64,000 nt of DNA from an uncultured Clostridia bacterium (GCA_945912145.1 CAMEBF010000001.1:186001-250000); one strand, 5' to 3'; shown: positions 44,061 through 53,229, numbered from the stretch's first letter. The notes: generated by a model from the sequence alone, not told the origin. A program made the numbers and translations.

Positions 44061-44999
44061 TCAAAGTTTCAGGGACGTCGTTTCGTCCAGTCCCATCGCA
44101 AGATTCATACACTGGACGGCGGCGCCCGATGCGCCTTTGCCCAGATTGTCAAATACCGAAGTGATTGTTACGCGTTCGTCGTTGCCCGTGATCAGCAGCT
44201 GCATGGAGTCGCGTCCTGTCATGGCGTTTGCGGCAAGGAATGATGCCGGTTCGTCTCCGCCGAAAAGCGGCAGAACGGAGACGAGCTTGGTGTCCTTGTA
44301 CCATGCGGAGAACATCTCGTAAATGTCCTGAATACTTTTTCCTGCGAGGAAGCGCGTGAAAACGGAGACAGTCGTCGCCATGCCGCTGTAATAGTCGTCT
44401 ACAATCGGTGTGAAGATCGGCGGAAAATCAAGTCCCGTGATTTTCTGCATTTCCTTGAGATGCTTGTGGTGCTGCGTCAGACCGTAAAGCCTCGGCGCGT
44501 AGAGATCGTCGGTTTTTTCATTTTCATACTGCGCGATCATCTTTTTGCCGCCGCCGCTGTAGCCGGTCAGCGAATGACAGACGCAAGGATAGTCTTTCGG
44601 CAGAATGCCCGAAGCGATCAGCGGATAGACGATGGCAATGAAGCCGCTTGCATGACAGCCCGGAACGGCGATGCGCTTTGACTGCTTGATGGCTGTCCGA
44701 TGCTTGTCCGAAAGCTCCGCGAAACCGTACGCCCAGCCGGGCTCGGTGCGGTGCGCCGTGGAGGTGTCGATGATTACCGTTTTGTCATTTTCGCAAAGCG
44801 AAACGGATTCTTTGGCCGCTTCGTCGGGCAGACACAGGAACGCGACGTCGCTTTCGTTGATGAGGCGTCTTCGTTCGTCCCGGTCTTTGCGTTTTTCTTC
44901 CGGAATGGTGAGCAGCGCGATATCCTGCCGTCCTCGCAAACGGTCAAAGAGCCGCAGACCGGTCGTGCCCTGATTGCCGTCAATGAATACCGTAATCAT
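44061..44999 (-). CDS. argC: N-acetyl-gamma-glutamyl-phosphate reductase (type 2)
   Basis: Reduces N-acetylglutamyl phosphate with NADPH. The 312-residue protein is shorter than common ArgC and has the type 2 pattern: VFIDGNQGTTGLRL at the nucleotide site, DTSTAHRTEPGWAYGFAEL, and the catalytic Cys in AVPGCHASGF. It is the first gene of the operon, with GAGAGGG upstream of its ATG and a strong promoter and ARG-box-like sites further up. Confidence 0.93.
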   Translation of the reverse strand: MITVFIDGNQGTTGLRLFDRLRGRQDIALLTIPEEKRKDRDERRRLINESDVAFLCLPDEAAKESVSLCENDKTVIIDTSTAHRTEPGWAYGFAELSDKHRTAIKQSKRIAVPGCHASGFIAIVYPLIASGILPKDYPCVCHSLTGYSGGGKKMIAQYENEKTDDLYAPRLYGLTQHHKHLKEMQKITGLDFPPIFTPIVDDYYSGMATTVSVFTRFLAGKSIQDIYEMFSAWYKDTKLVSVLPLFGGDEPASFLAANAMTGRDSMQLLITGNDERVTITSVFDNLGKGASGAAVQCMNLAMGLDETTSLKL

Positions 45000-45038
45000 A
45001 TTTTTCCCTCTCTGCTATATAGATTCCATATTATCAAT

Positions 45039-45066
45039 ATTGTACTCTTTTGACGCGTTTTGTCAA
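45039..45066 (-). promoter_or_regulatory. Promoter of the arginine operon
   Basis: On the minus strand a perfect -35 TTGACA (45061-45066) and a -10 TACAAT (45039-45044) are 16 bases apart, about 40 bases before argC. Confidence 0.8.
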
Positions 45067-45074
45067 GGGGGATT

Positions 45075-45128
45075 TGAATATTTATGCAGTTTTGTGAATT
45101 TGTATTATATTACTGAATATTTTCTTCA
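45075..45128. promoter_or_regulatory. ARG-box-like sites upstream of argC
   Basis: TGAATATTTATGCA (45075-45088) and TGAATATTTTCTTCA (45114-45128) resemble the ArgR/AhrC operator, an imperfect TGAAT-N4-ATTCA palindrome. The first lies eight bases upstream of the -35 box. A third match, TGAATATTTATAAT, lies at 45264-45277. Arginine-dependent repression is inferred from position and sequence only. Confidence 0.5.
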
Positions 45129-45263
45129 ATTCTTGTGAAATAAAACAATGTAATTTAGAATTAAGAATGCAGAATGCAGAATTGCATAAAACAGAGAATA
45201 GGGGGTAGCTGTTTTGATTGTAAAACATTCTGAGTGGATATTTGTCATTTTATACATAAAAAA
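45129..45263. other. AT-rich gap with short AGAATGC repeats, no gene seen
   Basis: Between the argC regulatory region and the ABC-F terminator there is no plausible reading frame. The heptamer AGAATGC occurs twice in tandem and once as AGAATTGC (about 45166-45187). The rest is AT-rich. Confidence 0.4.
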
Positions 45264-45284
45264 TGAATATTTATAATTTTATAC

Positions 45285-45316
45285 AAAAAGCGACGGCAGG
45301 GAACTGCCGCGCTTTC
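45285..45316 (-). terminator. Terminator of the ABC-F gene
   Basis: On the minus strand, a stem of AAAGCG-CGGCAG with CTGCCG-TCGCTTT closes a short loop and runs into T residues. One unpaired base lies in the stem. Confidence 0.75.
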
Positions 45317-45355
45317 GGAATGGTAATTGAGCAAGTGCGGACGGAGAACGGTTTT

Positions 45356-47239
45356 TTATGCGTTGAGTTCCATCCATTCCGCGTAAAGCTCTTCTTGTTT
45401 TTGATTGAGAGTATCAAGCCGTTGTGTCAGCGACAGGAGTTGTTCGTAATCGGCGGCTGTTTCGGGGGAGGCAAGAAGCGTTTCGACTTCGGTCTTTTCG
45501 GCTTCGGTCTGCTCGATTTCCTCTTCCAGACGCTTGATTCTTGTTTTCTTCTTGCGTTCGAGCGATTCCCGCTCTTTGCGAAGCTGATATTCGTTCGGCT
45601 TTTTCTCCGTTTTTGTCTCTTTCTTGAGGGAATCCTGCAGCGTCGCCGTATAGTCGTCGTAGTTGCCATCAAAGGAAGTGAGTGTGCCGTTCCGTAAAAT
45701 CAGGAGCTTCGTGGCGAGCTTATTGACCAGAAAACGGTCGTGTGAGACACAGAAAAGTGTTCCGTCGTAATCGAGCAGCGCGTCTTCGAGCACTTCGCGC
45801 GACGCGATGTCAAGATGATTGGTCGGCTCGTCCAGAATCAGGAGATTTGGTTTTCGCAGCATCAGTTCGAGTAGCGCAATGCGCGCTCTTTCGCCGCCGC
45901 TGAGTTTGTTCATCTTTTTTTCGATGTCCTCGCCGCGGAAGTGGAATGCGCCTAAGTAACCGCGCAGCTGAGAAATCGTGAAAGAGGGGAACGCGTCATA
46001 CACTTCGTCGAGAACGGTTTTGTCGGAGTTCAGACCTGCCTGAATCTGGTCGAAATACCCGAGCTGAACGTTCGCGCCGAAACGGCAGTAGCCCGTATCG
46101 GGTTGAATTTTGCCGAGAACCGTTTTCAGAAAGGTCGATTTGCCGCAGCCGTTCGCGCCGAGCAGAAAAACGCGTTCATTTTTATAAAGATTGAGTGAAA
46201 CATTATGAAAGAGCGTTTTTTCGCCGTAAGATTTGGAGAGATTCTCCACGGCGAGCACGTCATTTCCGCTGACGGTGGCGGCAGAGAATTGCAGCTTGAT
46301 GGCTCTTTCGTCCGCTTCGGGCGCGATCATATCCTCTTTGATGCGGTCAATCTGCTTCTGCTTACTTGCGATTGTAATATAGTTCCGCGCCTGATTGAAG
46401 CGTTTCTGCTGGGCGATAATGCCCTCGATGCGTTCGACTTCTTTGACCTGCTGCTCGTATTTTCGCCGATCCGCTTCGCGCTGTTCGGCCTTGAGCTTGG
46501 CATAAACGGAATAATTGCCCCCCCGGATGGTGATTTTTTTATGCTCGATCTCCATCGTCTTGTTGGTGACTTTATCGAGAAAATAGCGGTCGTGCGAAAC
46601 GATCAGCGCTGTACCGTTGTATTTCGCCAGAAAATCCTCAAGCCATTCGACGCTCTTCATATCAAGATGATTGGTCGGCTCGTCGAGAAGAATCAGGTTC
46701 GCGTCCGATAAGAGCAGCTTGCCGAGCGCGATTTTCGTCCTCTGACCGCCGCTTAAATCGCCGACGGAGAGACGCTGTTCCTCTTCGGTAAAGCCCAGTC
46801 CCGACAGCATGGAGCGCACACGGGAGCGGAATGTTAAGCCTCCCTGCGCCTGAAACTGTTCCGTCATCGCGGACTGCTTTTCAATGAGCTGTTGGAGATT
46901 CTCGGGAGACGCGTCAATCTCGCGGTGGAGCGCTTCGAGCTCTCTTTCCGTCTCCATCAGAGAGTCGAAAACCGAGAGCATTTCTTCGTAAGCCGTTTTG
47001 GAAAAATCGGCACACGCGTGCTGTTCCACATAGCCCAATTTTGCACTTGAAGACACAAAAAGACCGCCGTCCGCAGGTTCATAGATCCCTGCGATCAGCT
47101 TGAATAAAGTGGTTTTTCCGGTTCCGTTGTTGCCGATGAGACCTACCTTGTCGCGCTCTTCGATCGAGAAAGACGCCTGCTCGAAGAGTACGCGGTCAAG
47201 GAATTCCATCGTCAGCTCGTGCGCGCTGATGACTGACAT
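45356..47239 (-). CDS. ABC-F family ribosome-associated ATPase
   Basis: A 627-residue soluble protein with two ABC modules and no membrane segments. Walker A motifs are GNNGTGKTT (near 36) and GANGCGKST (near 345). Signatures are LSGGQRTKIALGK and LSGGERARIALLE, each followed by DEPTNHLD. A charged linker joins the modules, and a C-terminal Lys/Glu-rich coiled coil (about 540-620) follows, as in Uup/YdiF-type proteins. ABC-F proteins act on stalled or early ribosomes, and some protect from antibiotics; which applies cannot be told here. It starts six bases after manA on the same strand. Confidence 0.92.
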   Translation of the reverse strand: MSVISAHELTMEFLDRVLFEQASFSIEERDKVGLIGNNGTGKTTLFKLIAGIYEPADGGLFVSSSAKLGYVEQHACADFSKTAYEEMLSVFDSLMETERELEALHREIDASPENLQQLIEKQSAMTEQFQAQGGLTFRSRVRSMLSGLGFTEEEQRLSVGDLSGGQRTKIALGKLLLSDANLILLDEPTNHLDMKSVEWLEDFLAKYNGTALIVSHDRYFLDKVTNKTMEIEHKKITIRGGNYSVYAKLKAEQREADRRKYEQQVKEVERIEGIIAQQKRFNQARNYITIASKQKQIDRIKEDMIAPEADERAIKLQFSAATVSGNDVLAVENLSKSYGEKTLFHNVSLNLYKNERVFLLGANGCGKSTFLKTVLGKIQPDTGYCRFGANVQLGYFDQIQAGLNSDKTVLDEVYDAFPSFTISQLRGYLGAFHFRGEDIEKKMNKLSGGERARIALLELMLRKPNLLILDEPTNHLDIASREVLEDALLDYDGTLFCVSHDRFLVNKLATKLLILRNGTLTSFDGNYDDYTATLQDSLKKETKTEKKPNEYQLRKERESLERKKKTRIKRLEEEIEQTEAEKTEVETLLASPETAADYEQLLSLTQRLDTLNQKQEELYAEWMELNA

Positions 47240-47245
47240 TTTATT

Positions 47246-48223
47246 TTATACCTGTGTTGCTAAAATTCTGGTTTTTCCCGAAACGTAGTAAGAGCCGCTG
47301 TCCGCCGGCAGGAAGATGCTGTCGCCTTTTTTGACAGGATATTCCTCTCCGGCACACTGAATGACGCCTTCGCCGTCGAGAATGATAAGGGAGACGAAGG
47401 ATTTTTCGTCGGCTTCCGAAGCGAAAAGCGAATCGGCTTCGATCAGCGTCATGGTAAAATACGGACATTCCGTGAGAAGAACGCTGATATAGCCGTCGTG
47501 CTTGACGGGCATTCCCTCCGGCTCAAAAGAGCGTGTGGGGACGGTGCAGTTCGTGACGTCCACCGCCTTATCGATATGTAACGGACGTGGCTTGCCGTCC
47601 AGTCCGGGTCGGTTGTAATCGAAAACGCGGTAGGTCGTGTTGCAGCTTTGCTGCACTTCGGCTAAAAGAATGCCTTTGCCGATGGCGTGCAGCGTTCCCG
47701 ACGGGATAAACGCGACATCGCCGGGTTTGACATTGACGCGATTGACCTTGTCGAGCAGCGTACTGTCTTCGATGGAAGCGCGGAACTCCTCTTTGTCAAT
47801 ATCGTCACGAAAACCGTAGATCAGCTCCGCATCCTTGTCGCAGTCAAGAATGTACCAGGCTTCCGTTTTGCCGCGGACATCCTTTTCGTGCTCGGCGGCG
47901 TATTCGTCGTCCGGATGAACCTGAACGGAAAGCTTATCCGCCGCGTCAATGAGTTTGATGAGAATCGGGAAATCCTCAATTTCCGTATAATCGCGGCAAT
48001 TCGTTCCGAGACAGCTCATGCCGAGCTCCTTTTCAATGAGATCGGAGAGCGTCTTGCCGGCAAATTCGCCGTTTTTGACGACGGATTCGCCGTCCTCATG
48101 GCAGGAGAGCATCCACGCTTCGGCGATGTTGGAAAGCTCGCTTTCCATGCCGAAGTCGGTTTTCAGTTTGCTGCCGCCCCAAATGGTCTCTTTGAATGCG
48201 GGTTGTAAAAAATAAATACCCAA
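47246..48223 (-). CDS. manA: Mannose-6-phosphate isomerase, class I
   Basis: Interconverts mannose-6-phosphate and fructose-6-phosphate. The 325-residue cupin enzyme has the zinc-site motif LSVQVHPDDEYA near residue 98, SGTLHAIGKGILLAEVQQ, and NTTYRVFDYNR. The N-terminus FLQPAFKETIWGGSKL is typical. The start is TTG at 48223, with AAGGTG upstream; no in-frame ATG fits. It could process mannose released by the GH38 mannosidase at 57624. It is read with the ABC-F gene from a promoter at 48259. Confidence 0.92.
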   Translation of the reverse strand: MGIYFLQPAFKETIWGGSKLKTDFGMESELSNIAEAWMLSCHEDGESVVKNGEFAGKTLSDLIEKELGMSCLGTNCRDYTEIEDFPILIKLIDAADKLSVQVHPDDEYAAEHEKDVRGKTEAWYILDCDKDAELIYGFRDDIDKEEFRASIEDSTLLDKVNRVNVKPGDVAFIPSGTLHAIGKGILLAEVQQSCNTTYRVFDYNRPGLDGKPRPLHIDKAVDVTNCTVPTRSFEPEGMPVKHDGYISVLLTECPYFTMTLIEADSLFASEADEKSFVSLIILDGEGVIQCAGEEYPVKKGDSIFLPADSGSYYVSGKTRILATQV

Positions 48224-48258
48224 CGATTGTCACGCACCTTATTTATAATCATTCTATA

Positions 48259-48286
48259 TTATTATACAATATTTTTTTTACTTGTC
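48259..48286 (-). promoter_or_regulatory. Promoter of manA-ABC-F
   Basis: On the minus strand a -35 TTGACA (48281-48286) and a -10 TATAAT (48259-48264) are 16 bases apart. It lies immediately past the stop and hairpin of the small Cys-rich gene. Confidence 0.75.
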
Positions 48287-48299
48287 AATTCCCGAATCC

Positions 48300-48476
48300 C
48301 TATTTTTCAGGGAATCCGAACTGTTTTTTTAAGATTTCGTTGCGGCATTCCTTACAGCGCGGAAACATCGTGCAGATCAGGATTTTGCGGCCGTCGTGGT
48401 AGGTCGTTTCCTCAATGGCGACATTTTTTCTGATGATGCAGCAGTATTGTTCGTATGATTTTGAATGGCTGTTCAT
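48300..48476 (-). CDS. Small Cys-rich protein, 58 residues
   Basis: A short protein starting at ATG 48476, with GGAGGTG upstream. Five Cys occur: a CC pair (YCCIIRKN), then ICTMFPRCKEC, in a pattern suited to a zinc ribbon or knuckle, though the spacing (CC-x21-C-x5-C-x2-C) is not one I can assign. The rest is charged. No function can be given. A hairpin (GGATTCCCT/AGGGATTC) overlaps its stop codon, and the manA promoter follows at once. Confidence 0.65.
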   Translation of the reverse strand: MNSHSKSYEQYCCIIRKNVAIEETTYHDGRKILICTMFPRCKECRNEILKKQFGFPEK

Positions 48477-48590
48477 ATCGGCACCTCCGGGTTTATTATT
48501 CGCATAGAACTCCAAAAAATTAAGCTCATTTTATGAATATGTTGAAAGGGTCGTCTCATATGATGATTTTGAAAGGGGATAAGCCTTGCC

Positions 48591-48842
48591 ATGTTCAGAA
48601 TCGTCTGTGTGATTTCTGCCGTTCTTCTTCTTTTTGTGATGCTGAAAAGCCGTCATTTTGTCAAAGCGGTGCTCTTCTCTGTCGTGTCGGGACTTGCGGC
48701 GCTCTTTGCCGTCAATTTTGTCGGAAATTTTATCGGCGTGCATATTCCGCTAAACTGGTTTTCCGCGCTGGCCGGCTTGCTCGGCGGCGTGCCGGGAATA
48801 ATCTTCCTGTTAGTCTGTGAAATATTGACGCTCATTGTATGA
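48591..48842 (+). CDS. BofA-like pro-sigma-K processing inhibitor family protein
   Basis: An 83-residue membrane protein with two or three hydrophobic segments. The C-terminal half (AVNFVGNFIGVHIPLNWFSA, then LAGLLGGVPGIIFLLV) matches the BofA pattern of Asn, Gly and Pro positions. In Bacillus BofA holds the SpoIVFB protease inactive in the outer forespore membrane during sporulation. A GGGG ribosome site lies 12 bases before the ATG, a little far. It supports the view, with spoIIR at 61684, that the organism forms spores. Confidence 0.82.
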   Translation: MFRIVCVISAVLLLFVMLKSRHFVKAVLFSVVSGLAALFAVNFVGNFIGVHIPLNWFSALAGLLGGVPGIIFLLVCEILTLIV

Positions 48843-48911
48843 ACGGATGCTTCGTTCGGACAGCGCAATCAAATAAAAATTCCTGTTTGCTCAAAAAATG
48901 CCGTTTTTATC

Positions 48912-48940
48912 TTGTAATTTACGGGAGATAGGTGTATAAT
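48912..48940 (+). promoter_or_regulatory. Sigma-A promoter of upp
   Basis: A -35 TTGTAA (48912-48917) and a -10 TATAAT (48935-48940) are 17 bases apart, 37 bases before the ATG. Confidence 0.75.
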
Positions 48941-48977
48941 TGTTAAGAAAATGAAAGAAAAAACGGAGGAATTTCCA

Positions 48978-49607
48978 ATGGGCAAAGTCATGATTATGGA
49001 GCATCCGCTGATCCAGCACAAGCTCTCGATCCTCAGAGACGTTAAGACCTCATCTAAAGATTTCAGAACCATCATCGGTGAAATCGCCATGCTGATGACC
49101 TATGAAGCAACGCGTGATCTGCCGCTGAAAGATGTGGAGATCGAAACCCCGATCACAAAAATGACGGCGAAAAAGATTGCCGGAAAAAAACTGGCGGTCG
49201 TGCCGATCCTCAGAGCCGGTATCGGCATGGTGGACGGCGTTCTGAACATGATCCCGTCGGCGAGAGTCGGTCATATCGGTCTGTACCGCGATCCCGCGAC
49301 GCTTGAGCCGGTTGAGTATTACTGTAAGCTGCCGGCGGATATCGGCGAACGTGAAGTCATTGTCGTCGATCCGATGCTTGCGACAGGCGGCTCCGCCATT
49401 GACGCGATTTCGCAGATCAAAAAGCGCGGTCCGAAGAACATTAAGTTCATGTGCACGATCGCAGCTCCCGAAGGTCTGGAGGCTCTGCAGAAGGCGCATC
49501 CCGATGTGGATATTTACTGTGGTGCGCTTGATGAAAAGCTGAATGATCACGGCTATATCGTGCCCGGTCTCGGCGACGCCGGCGACAGAATTTTCGGTAC
49601 GAAATAA
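48978..49607 (+). CDS. upp: Uracil phosphoribosyltransferase
   Basis: Salvages uracil to UMP with PRPP. The 209-residue protein has [13 protein letters not shown] near the start, [13 protein letters not shown], the PRPP loop [12 protein letters not shown], and the uracil-binding end [20 protein letters not shown]. The start is ATG at 48978 with GGAGG at 48965-48969. Confidence 0.97.
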   Translation: MGKVMIMEHPLIQHKLSILRDVKTSSKDFRTIIGEIAMLMTYEATRDLPLKDVEIETPITKMTAKKIAGKKLAVVPILRAGIGMVDGVLNMIPSARVGHIGLYRDPATLEPVEYYCKLPADIGEREVIVVDPMLATGGSAIDAISQIKKRGPKNIKFMCTIAAPEGLEALQKAHPDVDIYCGALDEKLNDHGYIVPGLGDAGDRIFGTK

Positions 49608-49622
49608 TTTTTTCAGAAAGAG

Positions 49623-49653
49623 ACGGAGCAGGAAAAAACTTGCTCCGTTTTTG
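49623..49653 (+). terminator. Terminator of upp
   Basis: An 8-bp stem ACGGAGCA (49623-49630) / TGCTCCGT (49641-49648) is followed by T residues. The ylmH start follows within 13 bases, so some readthrough may feed that gene. Confidence 0.8.
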
Positions 49654-49660
49654 TGATAGG

Positions 49661-50404
49661 ATGGACGATCTGACTTTATTCAAAAACAGAATGACGGAAA
49701 AAGCTGAAACATCATACCGGAAGGGGATATGGTGTTATTCGCATTTCCTGACCATTGCCGAACAGGGCGAACTGAAGAAACTGCGGCTGCCGGTCGGCGT
49801 GTCGCTTTACGGCGGCTATGAGAATGCCGAACGCCGGATTGCTGTCTTTGGCGATGAAAACAATCTCGGGTACGAAGCGTCGCCGCCTGTTGTTTTTCTG
49901 AGAATCTCGCCGGTTGCCGAGAAATTCGCCGACGAGCTGACGCACCGCGATTTTTTAGGTTCTTTGATGGGGCTCGGCATCAAGCGAGCGACGCTCGGCG
50001 ATATTCTGCTTGACGGAAACAATGCATATCTAATCTGCCTCGAATCCATTGCCGATTACATTCAGACGCAATTATCGACCGTCCGTCGTACTTCTGTTTC
50101 GTGCGAAATGACGGATTGCCTGCCTGAAAATGCGCTGCCGAAGCTTACGCCGGAAGAAGTGTTGACATCGTCGGAACGGCTCGACGCGCTCATTGCCGCC
50201 GTGTGGCATTTGTCGCGGAATGCCGCGCAGGGACTGATAACCGGAGAAAAGGTCTTTTGCGATTCCGTGCTCATCACATCCGCTTCCTTTATGCCAAAAC
50301 CGGGATCGGTCATCAGCGTCAGAGGCTGCGGTCGCTTTTTTTATGACGGCGTGCTTCGCAGCACCAAAAAGGGGCGCAATGTCATTGCAGCCAGAAAGTA
50401 TTAA
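49661..50404 (+). CDS. ylmH: YlmH-type S4-domain RNA-binding protein
   Basis: A 247-residue protein of the YlmH family, with an N-terminal region (RTLY-like FLTIAEQGELKKL and GGYENAERRIAVF) and a C-terminal S4 RNA-binding domain (PKPGSVISVRGCGRFFYDG). YlmH was first noted in cell-division clusters and acts on ribosome-associated RNA. Here it stands beside upp, away from division genes. The start is ATG at 49661; the reading frame extends upstream but into the terminator. It has only a weak ribosome site (GATAGG). Confidence 0.85.
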   Translation: MDDLTLFKNRMTEKAETSYRKGIWCYSHFLTIAEQGELKKLRLPVGVSLYGGYENAERRIAVFGDENNLGYEASPPVVFLRISPVAEKFADELTHRDFLGSLMGLGIKRATLGDILLDGNNAYLICLESIADYIQTQLSTVRRTSVSCEMTDCLPENALPKLTPEEVLTSSERLDALIAAVWHLSRNAAQGLITGEKVFCDSVLITSASFMPKPGSVISVRGCGRFFYDGVLRSTKKGRNVIAARKY

Positions 50405-50443
50405 AAAATTCCCATGAACCGAACGATTCACGGGAATTTTTTA
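50403..50443. terminator. Bidirectional terminator between ylmH and putP
   Basis: A long imperfect stem AAAAATTCCCATGAA / TTCACGGGAATTTTT with an 8-base loop has A and T tracts on the two sides and serves both converging genes. Confidence 0.85.
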
Positions 50444-50453
50444 TGATTTTAGA

Positions 50454-51983
50454 TTATTCTGCTTTTATATCGGAAGTATTGTTTGTAGAGTCCTCAAGCA
50501 GATCGAATTTTTTGTTTGTCGCTCTTTCAAAGATATCCAGCACTTCCTGTGAGGGAGCCTTGTCGATGAGAGACACCACAACGCAGAGAATCGCGCAGAC
50601 GATAAAGCCCGGAAGCAGCTCGTAAATTCCCGTTTTTGCGGAAAGGAATGCGATCCAGAGCACAACGGTCAGACCGCCGCCGAGAATGCCGGCGATCGCG
50701 CCTTTGTAGGTGAATCTCTTCCAGAACAGCGAGAGCAGAATGACGGGGCCGAACGCCGCGCCGAAACCGGCCCACGCGTTTTCCACAAGCCCCATGATGC
50801 TGGTGGACTTCGGGTTGCTCGCGATGAAATAGGCAATCACGGCGATTACGAGAACGACGATTCTGCCGACCCAGAGCACTTCTTTTTCGGAGGCGTTTTT
50901 GCGGAAAACCGGCTTATAGATATCGCTTGTGAACGAAGAGGAGGCAACAAGGAGCTGCGAGTCCGCCGTGCTCATGGCGGCGGCGAGAATCGCGGAGAGC
51001 AGAATGCCCGCAATAAAGGTCGGGAACAGCTCGCGAACCAGATCAATAAAGACGTTTTCCTGCTTGCCTAAGTCGATGAGCTCCGGGTGAAGCAGACGGC
51101 CGAGATAGCCGATGACGATGGCGGCACCGAGCGTAAGGATTACCCAGATGATCGCGACGGTGCCGGATTTTTTGATGAGACTCGCTTTCTTGATGGACAT
51201 GAAGCGGACGAGAATGTGCGGCATACCGAAATAGCCGAGACCCCAGGCGAGTCCGGATACAATATCCTTCCAGGAGCTGGCAAAGGGATTTGTGACAAAT
51301 TCATTCGCCGTGCCCTCAAAGCCGACATTGATGGCAGAATAATCGATCTCTTTCGTCAGGACGATCACGATCGGAACGGCAATGATGGCGACAAGCATCA
51401 TCAAACCTTGGAAAAAGTCCGTCCAGCAAACGGCCTTGAAACCGCCTGTGAATGTATATGCAATAATAATCAGAGCAAAAATCAGCATGGCCGTATCGGC
51501 GGAAAGTCCCGGAATGACCTTGGAGAAAAGCGTGCCGCCGGCTTTAAAGCCCGACGCAACATAAACCGTAAAGCAGACAAAGAAAACGATCGCGCAGATG
51601 ATTCTCAGAGCCGGATTTTTTGTGGCAAAACGGTTGGATAAGTACTGCGGAATGGTGATGGCGTCGTTTGCCGCAGCGGAAAAGCGTCTCAGCCGCGCCG
51701 CGACAAAGATCCAGTTGAGCGTTGTGCCGATGGCAAGACCGATGCCGATCCACATTTTGCCGAAGCCGAAAGCTAAAATGCTGCCGGGGAAGCCCATCAG
51801 CAGCCAGCCGCTCATGTCGGACGCCTGCGCACTCATGGCGGTGACGTAGGGTCCCATGCTGCGTCCGCCGAGGAAATAGGATTTTTCTCCGTTGACGTCG
51901 TTACGAGACTTAAAGAAGAAAAAGAATCCGATTCCCAGCATGATCGCAAGGTAGAGAATAAATGCGAGTAATTCAAAATTCAT
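50454..51983 (-). CDS. putP: Sodium/proline symporter
   Basis: A 509-residue solute:sodium symporter (SSS) protein with about 13 membrane helices. The N-terminal region has SYFLGGRSMGPYVTAMSAQASDMSGWLLMG, the PutP signature with the Ser-Asp-Met-Ser stretch at the sodium site. VYVASGFKAGG and AAMSTADSQLLVASSSFTSD are later family motifs. It imports proline with Na+, for nutrition or osmotic balance. AAAGGATG lies upstream of the ATG. Confidence 0.93.
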   Translation of the reverse strand: MNFELLAFILYLAIMLGIGFFFFFKSRNDVNGEKSYFLGGRSMGPYVTAMSAQASDMSGWLLMGFPGSILAFGFGKMWIGIGLAIGTTLNWIFVAARLRRFSAAANDAITIPQYLSNRFATKNPALRIICAIVFFVCFTVYVASGFKAGGTLFSKVIPGLSADTAMLIFALIIIAYTFTGGFKAVCWTDFFQGLMMLVAIIAVPIVIVLTKEIDYSAINVGFEGTANEFVTNPFASSWKDIVSGLAWGLGYFGMPHILVRFMSIKKASLIKKSGTVAIIWVILTLGAAIVIGYLGRLLHPELIDLGKQENVFIDLVRELFPTFIAGILLSAILAAAMSTADSQLLVASSSFTSDIYKPVFRKNASEKEVLWVGRIVVLVIAVIAYFIASNPKSTSIMGLVENAWAGFGAAFGPVILLSLFWKRFTYKGAIAGILGGGLTVVLWIAFLSAKTGIYELLPGFIVCAILCVVVSLIDKAPSQEVLDIFERATNKKFDLLEDSTNNTSDIKAE

Positions 51984-52024
51984 TTTTTGCGTTCATCCTT
52001 TTTGTGAATAATTATACATTTGGA

Positions 52025-52053
52025 ATTTTACCACAATTTTCAGGGAATAGCAA
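52025..52053 (-). promoter_or_regulatory. Promoter of putP
   Basis: On the minus strand a -35 TTGCTA (52048-52053) and a -10 TAAAAT (52025-52030) are 17 bases apart. Confidence 0.55.
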
Positions 52054-52103
52054 TACCAATTCTTAAAAAAATGATAATATTTAAGGTTTTGCTTTTGATA
52101 AAC

Positions 52104-52132
52104 TTGACAAAATCAGATTCTTGGCGTATAGT
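52104..52132 (+). promoter_or_regulatory. Promoter of uxuA-eda
   Basis: A perfect -35 TTGACA (52104-52109) and a -10 TATAGT (52127-52132) are 17 bases apart, 35 bases before the ATG. Confidence 0.8.
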
Positions 52133-52167
52133 ATTCATGAAAAATTCATAACTAAAGGAATGATTCC

Positions 52168-53217
52168 ATGAAGCTCTCTTTCAGATGGTACGGGAAAGAA
52201 GATGCGATCCCGCTTTCGTATATCCGGCAGATTCCCGGTATGGATTCGATCGTAACAGCGGTTTACGATGTCCCTGTCGGCGAAGTCTGGAGCCGCGAAA
52301 GCATCGCGGAACTGAAAAAAATGACAGAAGATGCGGGACTGAAATTCGAGGTCATCGAAAGCGTACCCGTGCATGAGGATATTAAGCTCGGCAAGCCCAC
52401 GCGTGACCGCTATATTGAGAATTACTGCGAGAATGTCCGCCGTCTCGGCGAAGTTGGTGTGAAGTGCATCTGCTATAATTTCATGCCGGTATTTGACTGG
52501 ACGAGAACACAGCTTGACCATGTCAATCCCGACGGCTCGACGTCTCTTGTCTATTATCAGGAGCAGGTTGACAAGGTCGATCCGCTCAAAAGTGATTCCG
52601 ATCTGACGCTGCCCGGTTGGGACGCGAGTTATTCGCGCGACGAGCTGGCTTCCGTTGTAGCGGAATATAACGCGATGACCGAAGACGATCTCTGGGAGAA
52701 TATCCGCTATTTCCTCGAAAGAGTGATTCCCGTTGCAGCGGAATACGATGTCAATATGGCGATCCATGAGGATGACCCCTGTTGGAGCATTTTCGGACTT
52801 CCCCGTATTATAACGGACGAAAAGAATCTGGATAAATTCCTGAGCCTTGTTGACGATCCGCACAACGGCATTACACTTTGCGTCGGTTCTCTTGGCTGCT
52901 CGCCGAAGAACGACGTCGTCGCGATGGCGGCGAAATACGCAAAAATGGGCAGAATCCATTTCGCACATATGCGCAATGTCGCGATCCTTGATAACGGCTT
53001 TGAGGAAAGAGCGCATCTGTCCTCCTGCGGCAGCATCGATATGTACGCCGTGATGAAAGCCCTTTATGACAACGGCTTCGACGGTTATGTCAGACCCGAC
53101 CACGGACGCATGATCTGGGGAGAGACCGGTCGTCCCGGCTACGGTCTTTACGACAGAGCCCTCGGCGCGACCTACCTGAACGGTCTGTGGGAAGCCATTG
53201 AAAAAAGCAGCAAATAA
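52168..53217 (+). CDS. uxuA: Mannonate dehydratase
   Basis: Dehydrates D-mannonate to 2-keto-3-deoxygluconate in glucuronate breakdown. The 349-residue TIM-barrel enzyme has the UxuA pattern [36 protein letters not shown] and [15 protein letters not shown], plus the metal-site region FAHMRNV and [24 protein letters not shown] lies upstream. It is followed by a KDPG-aldolase gene in the same operon; the kinase and mannonate oxidoreductase are not in this window. Confidence 0.95.
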   Translation: MKLSFRWYGKEDAIPLSYIRQIPGMDSIVTAVYDVPVGEVWSRESIAELKKMTEDAGLKFEVIESVPVHEDIKLGKPTRDRYIENYCENVRRLGEVGVKCICYNFMPVFDWTRTQLDHVNPDGSTSLVYYQEQVDKVDPLKSDSDLTLPGWDASYSRDELASVVAEYNAMTEDDLWENIRYFLERVIPVAAEYDVNMAIHEDDPCWSIFGLPRIITDEKNLDKFLSLVDDPHNGITLCVGSLGCSPKNDVVAMAAKYAKMGRIHFAHMRNVAILDNGFEERAHLSSCGSIDMYAVMKALYDNGFDGYVRPDHGRMIWGETGRPGYGLYDRALGATYLNGLWEAIEKSSK

Positions 53218-53229
53218 GGAGAAGCTATC

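Noticed and set aside
42779-44164. Open frame of about 460 codons opposite argJ, and similar ones opposite argB, argD, argF and carA.
   Set aside because: They mirror the arginine genes codon by codon and show no family motifs or ribosome sites.
45166-45187. Tandem AGAATGC words as a possible regulatory or CRISPR-like repeat.
   Set aside because: There are only two exact copies plus one variant with no spacers; it is too short to mean more than simple-sequence drift.
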